64,000 nucleotides of DNA. It comes from Serinus canaria (lineage: Eukaryota; Chordata; Aves; Passeriformes; Fringillidae). Shown here in pieces: positions 48,801-57,800 of this stretch (positions are counted from its first letter, which is position 1; every line of letters starts with the position of its first letter). Where the stretch lies: assembly GCF_022539315.1 (NCBI RefSeq), contig NC_066335.1, positions 3,873,214-3,937,213 of the forward strand, given 5' to 3'. Below the pieces are notes generated by a model. It had not been told where the DNA came from, did no database searches, and saw only the letters and a program-made list of their open reading frames with translations. The position numbers and the translations under genes are program-made.

Positions 48801-51800
48801 AGCTCATTCTGCTCCTTCCCCCTCCCTGCTCAGATGCCTCTCCTGGCAGAGGGGATCCGGATCCACGGCGAGAAGCTGACGGAGCAGCTGCGGCCGCTGC
48901 ACGAGAGGCTCACAGCCTGCTTCAGGGAGCTCAGGAGGAGGGTGGAGAAGCAGTACGGGGTCATAACTCTGGTGAGGGAACCTGGGTTTGCCATGTTTTG
49001 CCCCAGAGGAACCCAACTGCCCCTTTTCCACCCGTGGGTGGGTGTGAGGTGGTGTCACAGAATCACAGAATGATCAGGGTTGGGAAACAGCTTTGAGACC
49101 ATGGAGTCCCAGCTGTGCCCAGTGCTCACGCTGTCCCCAGCCCAGAGCTCTGAGTGCCACCCCCAGGGATGGGCACTCCAACCTTCCCTGGGCAGTGCCA
49201 AGCCCTGAGCCCCCTTTCCATGGGGAAATTCCTGCTGTGCCCCCCCTGAGCTGCCCTGGCCCAGCCTGAGGCCGTTCCCTCTCCTCCTGTCCCTGTCCCT
49301 GGAGCACAGCCCGACCCCCCGGCTGTCCCCTCCTGGCAGGAGCTGTGCAGAGTCACAGGGGCCCCCTGAGCCTCCTTTGCTCCAGGCTGAGCCCCTGCCC
49401 AGCTCCCTCAGCCCCTCCTGGGGCTCCAGCCCCTTCCCAGCTCTGTTCTCTGCCCTGGACTCTTCCCAGCCTCTCCAGGTCCTTCCTGAACTGGGGGCCC
49501 AGAACTGGACAGAGCACTCGAGATGTGGCCTCCCTGATTGCCCTGGGGACAGTCCCTGCCCTGGTCCTGCTGGCCCCTCTGCTCCTGATCCCACCCAGGT
49601 GCCTTTGGCCTTTTTGGCCATGTGGGCACACCTGGGCTCATGTCCACCTGTGTCCATCAGTCCCCCCCAGGTCCCTTTGTGTCCAGCAGTTCTGTCCCCA
49701 AGCTGGGGGTTATGGCCCAAGTGCAGGACCCTTGGTGTTGTTAACCCTTGTGTCCCCGGGTTGAGGCCCTGGGCCCGGCCTGCCCAGGCCCCAGTGCAGA
49801 GCCAGCCTTGCTGCTGGGCCCGGCCTGCCCAGGCCCCAGTGCAGAGCCGGCCTTGCTGCTGGGTCCGGCCTGCCCAGGCCCCAGTGCAGAGCCAGCCTTG
49901 CTGCTGGGCCCGGCCTGCCCAGGCCCCAGTGCAGAGCCAGCCTTGCTGCTGGGCCCGGCCTGCCCAGGCCCCAGTGCAGAGCCAGCCTTGCTGCTGGGCC
50001 CGGCCTGCCCAGGCCCCTGAGCAGAGCCGGCCTTGCTGCAGATCCGCTCTTTGCTCATGGTGTTCCCTCCCTCCCTCCCTCCCTGCAGCCCCCGGCGCTG
50101 ACCGACAGGAAGCCGAGCCGCTCGGGCTCTGTGGTGCTGCCCTACATCATGTCCTCCACCCTCAGGAGGCTCTCGGTCACCTCCGTGGCCTCCTCTGTGG
50201 CCTCCACCTCGTCCACCTCGTCCGACAGCGCCTCCTCCAGGCCGGGCTCCGATGGGTCAGTGACTGGCAGGGACTGCAGTGATGGCAGGGACTGGCAGGG
50301 ACTGGCAGTGATGGCAGGGACTGGCAGCGGGGGATGTCCCTTACACAGGATCAGGTGTCACTGCTGGGTCAGGAACAGGAGTGAGGCACACACAGACCCT
50401 GGGTCTCTCCAGCAGGCTCATCCCAGTTTATCTGGAGCCCATTCCTTTATACACCCTTCTGATACAGGTGCACCTGATTGGTCATTTAATCAACACCCCA
50501 GCACCACTGGCTAATTAAGAAAACACCCTTGGGTAACATCTTATGAGAAAACAACAGCTCAAAGCACCAGCTGCAAGATTGGTTTGATTCCTTCTCTGAG
50601 CCTTCTCAAAACTCCCCAGAACAATTCCTGGGAAAGTTTATCTGGCTTCTCTCTCTGACCAGACTGTCACATCCACAATCAGGTGCTCTGAAAATCAAGA
50701 TTTACTCCATGGAAATACATTTAAAGTTGTTCCTGGAGGTCAGTGGTGGTGTTCCATTTTACAGACAGGGGTTTGGAGCACAAGCAGTGGGAGCTGAGCC
50801 CCAGCTGCTGCCTCTGGAGCCCCAGCTGTCCCCAGTGCATTCCAGGTGCCCCTGCCTCAGTTTCCCAGGAGAACAGGGGTGTGAGGCACCACCAAGGGGT
50901 TTATTTTGCTCAGCCAAGAGGGCAATAAGGCACACAGCACTTGTTTCACCCTGTTTGCAGCTGCATCCATGGTGTGGAAAGGAGCTGCCACACCTGGGGA
51001 CATCCCCTGATGTCACTTGTCTGTACATTGGCTTTACAGCTGGGGGAAGCAGAGTTCAGGTGATTGAACTCTGTCCAGGTCAGTGAGACTCATGGGTGAG
51101 CAGGAACTGCAGCTCTGGCTCCCTCTGCAGCAGATCACACTTTACCTTGGACAAAAACCACATCACACTCAGAATTCCAGGGGTAACAGCACAAATCCCA
51201 CTGCAAAATCCATGGTCCTGCCTCACTTTTTCACAGAAATCCCTTACACAAACTGGGAGATCTCAGCTTTTTACAGACAGCCCTTGCCATGTCTGATGGA
51301 CTCGTGTCTCATGGTTTTCTCACTCCTTTGGACCACAGATCTACCCTGGAGCCTCTCTTGGAGAGGAGAATATCCACATCTTCCAGAGCTGAGGAGCTGC
51401 CTGTGAAAGAAGATGGTGACAACAGGATTAGCAAACTCAAGAGGAAGGAGTGGAGCATTAGCAAGTCTCAGGTTATTGTGGAGAAGGAGCCAGAAACAGA
51501 ACTGACTTCCAAAATGGTAAAAGCCCCATCCCAGGAATGAGAGCAGTAATGAAAGGCCCAGCAGGAGCTGAGTGTTTCCATTGCTCTCAGCCCTGCTGCT
51601 CAGGGGAGCCTCATGAAACACTGGGAGGGGCTCAAATACCAGCAAGGCTCAGTCATCTGAGTCATTCTCCTCTTTTCATTTGGAAAATTCCTGTCACGGG
51701 CCCAAGTGCAGCTTGGCTGAGGTGCAGACTGGGAGCAGGAGGAGCTGAGCGGAGCTGGGCCCTGGGTGCTCTCAGCAGCTGGGCAAAGCCGGGCCCTGGG

Positions 51801-54800
51801 TGCTCTCAGCAGCTGGGCAAAGCCGGGCCCTGGGTGCTCTCAGCAGCTGGGCAAAGCCGGGCCCAGGGTGCTCTCAGCAGCTGGGCAAAGCCCTGTTTGC
51901 GCTGGGGCAAGGAGCCCCTGCTCAGCCAGGCTGGGATCCAGCTGCCCAGCCAGATGTGGAGCTGCTCTCAGGCAGCAGCACTGCACAAACCCAGTGACCT
52001 GCGAGGGGCAGAGCCCTGGGCTGGGTCAGGGAGTTGGGAGAAGATGCTCTGGGGGTTCAGACAGCAGCTCTGGAAGGCTGGATCTGCCAGGCTGTGCTCT
52101 GCTGCAGCCTCTGTGAGGGCAGGGTGGGCATTGCTTGAGGAATAAACCAGAATGTGCATCCCCAGAGGATGGGGTATTGTCCTGGGGACACAAAAACTGT
52201 GTTACACCTTGAAATATTGTCCTGATGGATGTAAAAACTGTGTAACACCTTAAAATACTGTTCTGATGGATGTAAAAACTATGCTACACCTTGAAATATT
52301 GTCCTGATGGACATAAAAACTGTGTTATACTCTGAGGCTGAGAGGATTGGGCACCTGGGTATTTCAGTGCTCCTCATCTCACTGAGGTTGGTTGCTGATC
52401 TCATTTAACACAGGCTCATTTTTCACAGTAACAAGAAAACAAATTCCTTTGTTTCCCTTTCCTCTCCCAAGTCCCAGCTGAACCTGGCAGGGACAGGTGA
52501 TGCTGATCCATTTTCAGGAATTCCCATCAGCTCTGAGGGATGCTGCCAGCACTTGGAGGCTGCAGAGTGTTTCTAAGAAGGGGATCTGTGGTGCCAGAGT
52601 GCTGTCATTGGTCCTGACAGCATTTCCAGCCCAGGAAAATTGGGGTTGTGGATGTTGGAGCTGCAGGAGGCCTGGCCCTCTGCCTCTGGGATTGCTGCTG
52701 GATGAAATCCCCAGTATCTCTGAAGGGATGGAGCCATCCAGGGTTCCAGTCCTGCCTCAGGATGCTGCAAAGCCCAGGCAAAGCTGCTTTTATGGCTGCT
52801 GTGCTCCATGGCTGCACAGGGAGGACAGGAGTTGGACAGAGGGATTTTCTGAGCTCTGGACTGAGCTGGGAGCTGGGAAGGCAGAGGGAAGCAAAGACTG
52901 CCTGGGCTTTGTGTGTGTGCAGAGAGAAATCCTGACCTGCTCAGGGATGGAGAGTTGGCCTCTGCCAAGGAGTTTCTGATGTGTTGGGGTGACAGCCTGC
53001 TCTGGGAAGCAAGGAGCTGATGCTGGAAAGGACCCCGGGATGATGCACTGCACTGAGGTGGCCTCGTGGTTTGAGTGAAGAGCACAGAGTGTGACACTGG
53101 AAGGAGCTGGATGCAAATTCCCAAATGCAAAGGATTTGCTCTGTAAAGCCTAAAATAGGCATTTCCCAGCCCTCAGAGGCTGGGGAACACCAGCAGCCCT
53201 GACCTGCACCCAGAGTTTTATTTTTCTTTATCTCTTGGAAAGAGTTCACCCTCGCTCCCCTCCAGAGTTTATTCACAGAGCTGCAGCAGTTTTTCAGTGT
53301 GACATCTTCCCACCTTAATTAATGCAGTTAATTAATACATTAATAATGCCATTAAAAGCAGTTTAGTGCTGCTCAGGAGGTCCAGGGGAAGCTGGGCTGT
53401 GTCCTGGGAGCAGAGGGTGCCTGTGACACAGCACAGGGCAGGGCAGGGCTTTATTCCTGGTCACCCCTTGTGCCTGGTTTGTGTCCCTGTCACAGCTCTG
53501 GGTCACCTGGCTGTGCTCACCTCTCTGTGCCTGGTTTGTGTCCCTGTCACAGCTCTGGGTCACCTGGCTGTGCTCACCTCTCCGTGCTTGTTGTGTCCCT
53601 GTCACAGCTCTGGGTCACCTGGCTGTGCTCACCTCTCTGTCCAGTGTTGTGTCCCTGTCACAGCTCTGGGTCACCTGGCTGTGCTCACCTCTCTGTGCCT
53701 GTGTTTGTGTCACTGTCACAGCTCTGGGTCACCTGGCTGTGCTCTCCTCTCTGTCCCAGGTGTTAGTGACAGTGACAGCTCTGGGTCACCTAGCTGTGCT
53801 CACCTGTGTCTGTCTCTGTTCCCAGCAGGGCCCAGCAGGGAAGGCCCAGAGGCCCAAGAGTCTGCAGCTGGGGGACACCAGGCTGACCCTGCTGCAGGGC
53901 CCCTCGCTGCAGCAGCCCACCTGCAGCCCTCCCCCCATCACCCCCAAAACCCCCCGGACCCAGAGTAAGTGCTGGGATGGGCTGGGCTGGGAATGGCTCT
54001 GTGGGGCTGGGGGAGCAGCTGGAGGGAGGGGGGAGCTGCTCTGAGTTCCATCACAGCTCAGGGCTCTTGCACATCTCAAAAATCAAGATTTACTCCATGG
54101 AAATACATTTACAATCGTTCCTGGAGGTCAGTGGTGTTGTTCCATTTTACAGACAGGGGTTTGGGAACTGAGCCCCAGCCTCTGGAGTGCAGTTATCCCC
54201 AGTGCATTCCAGGTGCCCCTGCCTCAGTTTCCCAGGAGAACAGGGGTTATTTTTGTCAGAGAACAGGAATTGGCTGTGCTATCAAAGAGCAGATCTGTGG
54301 CTTGCACATCACTTGTTGAAGCAGTGCAAACAGGAATTCCAGGGAACGGTTTCTGGGTTTCTCAGTTCCTGTCTTGTTTTCTCCTGTCTTGACCTGGACA
54401 AGAAGGATGGGGAGGGACTTTTCACAGGGGTGTGGAGTGATGGGACAGGGGAGCAGTTTTAAACAGCCAGAGGGCAGGGTTGGATGGGATTTTGGGGGAA
54501 ATTCCTCCCTGGGAGGGTGGGAGGGGCTGGGATGGAATTCCCTGAGCAGCTGGGGCTGCCCCTGGATCCCTGGCAGTGCCCAAGGCCAGGCTGGGGCCCC
54601 CTGGGGCAGTGGGAGGTGTCCCTGCCCTGGCAGGGTGGCACTGGGTGGGATTTCAGCTCCTCCCAACCCCACCTGTCCCAGGACTGAATTTTGGGCAGGT
54701 TTTTAAAGCCTGAGGCAGTCAGTGTGGATGGCTGTAAGTCACCAGGCAGGTCTGCAGGAGCACCTCCAGTGACCCCAGGAGGGCCCTGCAGGGACCCCAG

Positions 54801-57800
54801 GGTGTTTGTGGTCAGCTCTGTGCCTGAGCTGTCACTGCCAGCCCTGAGGGCTCTGTGCACTGATGAGCACTAACTCCCATCACATGGCAGAGCTCTGGGA
54901 GAGCTTGCTGTGCAGCTTGGACATTCAGCTGGGAATGTCCCACCTCAAGGAGGTGGAATTCATCTTCAAGAATTAACAAAAGGAATCATTTCAAAGGTTT
55001 CCAAAACATGCTGGATGTAAAACAGTGCAATAATCTCATCCTGGAAAAAAGAGGGGGAAAAAAGCCCTTTCTTGTATATTCAGGAAGTTCTGTAGTTAAC
55101 TCTGCAGCACATTTAAATGTGGTTTAAGGTAAAAATGAAACTCCCTGGGCAGTTCTACCCCTAGAACTCCCTGGCTGCTGCATTTCTCAGTCTGCTGCTG
55201 TTTTTTGAAAGGAACAGAAGTTCCTGGGTAGGAGCTGGATGTCTCTGTGTCAGAAATCCAGAGAATGATCTAAACCAGCATAAAATTGTCATGAGAGCAT
55301 GAAAACAAAAAAATCCTTATCAGGGCAGGGGATGAGTTGGGGAGACAACCAGAAACAAATCCAGGAACTCTGTGAAGAAAGATCTGTGAAAGGAATGTGA
55401 AACCTCTCTCTCCTCCTCAGCAAGGCTTTAATTGCTGGAATCCTTCTGAACTTTGGGGTTTATCTGCTCCATCAGCTGGAGTTGAAATCAAAGTGAGTTC
55501 TGGGGGGCAGCCCCAGGAGCACTCCAGATGTGCTGATGGAAGCAGGCTGCTGCTCTCTGGGGCAGGGGGAGCTGGGACCCAGCTCATCCAGGCAGGCTCA
55601 GTGCTGGGGCAGGAGCTGCTCACAGATGGAAACCACTGGGTATTGAATGGATCTCCCTTCAAGTCTGTGTGCAGCCCCACTTCCCTTTTCACCTTTCCTA
55701 TTTGTTCCTTTTTTGTATTTCTTATTTGTTCTTAATTTTTCCTTATGTTGTGTAATTTCTTCTCTGGTTGTTGTTGTTTCTAGGCTCCCCCTCCTTGCAG
55801 GCTGATGGATTGGGCACACCACCCCCCCCTCCCCCCAAGAGCAAACCCTACGAGAGCAGCACCCCCAGGAACTCTGTGGAGGTGAGGAGATGGGGGCTGA
55901 CAGCTTTGGAGCAGGAGGAATTTTCCAGTCTGCTCTTAGGGTGGTGCTGCTTGAAACCTCTCTCATCATTTCACTGCTTCACTCCCTGAAACCACAAAAG
56001 AAGGAAAAAAGGGGGTTTTGCTTCAGAAGGCAGTGGAGTGCACTGCCTTTATTATTTTTCTTTTCCAAGTGGGATTTGTGTTGTCCTTGGTCAGGAAAAA
56101 AGTGTGTGAGGGTGGGAAGAGGCATGGAAAACACACCAGCAGCAAAAGCTTCAAAAACATGATCAGCCTAAAATACTGCAATAATTTGGGCTGAAAAGAA
56201 GTGTGGAGGAAAAATTCACATTTTCAGAGGTCTCCAGCATCTCCTTCTAAGCCTCAGCTTGGCAGAATCTGATTTTTGAAGCCATCAGTGCCTTTTGAAA
56301 GCCTCTATTTAAATCCTGCCCTTTGTCTCAATTCCATTGAGTGATTTTCTTGTAGGAATATCAAACTGCCCCTGTGTCAGTGCAGGAATATCAAACTGCC
56401 CCTCTGGGAATATCAAACTGCCCCTCTGTCAGTGCAGGAATATCAAACTGCCCCTCTGTCAGGGCAGGAATATCAAACTGCCCCTGTGTCAGTGTGGGAA
56501 TATCAAACTGTCCCTCTGGGAATATCAAACTGCCCCTGTTAGTGTGGGAATATCAAACTGGCCCTCTGGGAATATCAAACTGCCCCTCTGTCAGTGCAGG
56601 AATATCAAACTGCCCCTCTGTCAGGGCAGGAATATCAAACTGCCCCTCTGGGAATATCAAACTGCCCCTGTGTCAGTGCTGCATCCCTGATGTTTCTCCC
56701 ACACCTTGGTGTCTCCAGGCTGTTTGGGATCCCTGCCATGCCAATATTGTGTCAGAGTGGTTTCCCCTGCCCTGGAATGAAGGTGCTGGTGGTGCCAGAC
56801 TAATTCCTCAGCAGTGGGAAGCAAAGGAAGGATCCTGTTGGGACTGAGGGAGGGATGGTGCCTTCCCAAAACCTGTCAGGAGTTACTTTGTGCAGTTGAA
56901 AGGGGGGAATGTCTTCCCCAGTCCAGTTTGCAGAGAGGATTTGGGAGTGTCTGAGTGAGATAAACTGAGTTTGAAGAATGATCCCACTTAACTACTTTAG
57001 CAGCACAGAAGACAAGAAAGCAGCTCATCACTTAACTCAGTGTTGTGACACTGGAATAAAGCCTTGAAATATGGAATCAGGGGGAAGTTTTTCTGCTTTG
57101 CCCTTCATTTGGCTGGAAGTGACTGTGGCTGCTGTCCCAGCAGAGAGATCCCAGCTCCAGGGATGCCGTGGGAGTCACTGGATCAAGAGGATTAATAAAA
57201 GAGCCTCCTTCCCTTGGGTCTTGCAAGGAAACTAATTCCTGCCACGTCCTGGCCTGCAGCATCCCCTTGGCTGGCAGCCAGAGGGAGAGGATTCCCAGGG
57301 CTGGAGAGGGAGACTGGGAAGGATTTTCTGAAGGGTTTTGTTAGCTGGGTCTGTCCTCCTTTGGTTAAAGCAATCCTGAAATGTTGAGCTTTGGCTGAGA
57401 AGTGTTGAACCACACAACCTCCTTCTCTCCTGGCCTTTCCCATCTCATTTATTTCCAGGATGCCCCTTAAAGCAGGCAGAGACAACATGAACCCCCCGCT
57501 CAGTGCAGCTCTCTGCCAGAGCAGGAAACGCCCTCCAAGCCCCTCTGCAGGCAGGCAGGATGTGGCTTGGTTAATTAGAGCTGCCCTTGCTTCCATTTTA
57601 GTGTGTAAAGTTTTGCCATTCTGATTTGAACACATTTTACATCCTTTTGGGGCAGCTCATCCAGCCAGCAGGAGAAACAAACCTGAATTTTGAAACCTGG
57701 AAGGAAATGGGTTTGTTGCCATTTTACTGATCATCAAAGGGAGGGGTAAACACTGAAGTTGGGCTGGAGGTCAGGAGCAGTTAAAGTCTGTCCTGGGCAT

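Noticed and set aside
50089..50255. CpG island / alternative promoter at the GC-rich exon 46
   Set aside because: GC-rich because of Ser/Pro codons and the neighbouring array; CpG density is not high enough by eye over a long enough stretch.
49345..50282. 139- and 301-codon frames before window exon 46
   Set aside because: Made of antisense CR1 sequence and the 45-bp array; only 50089-50255 is coding, in another frame.
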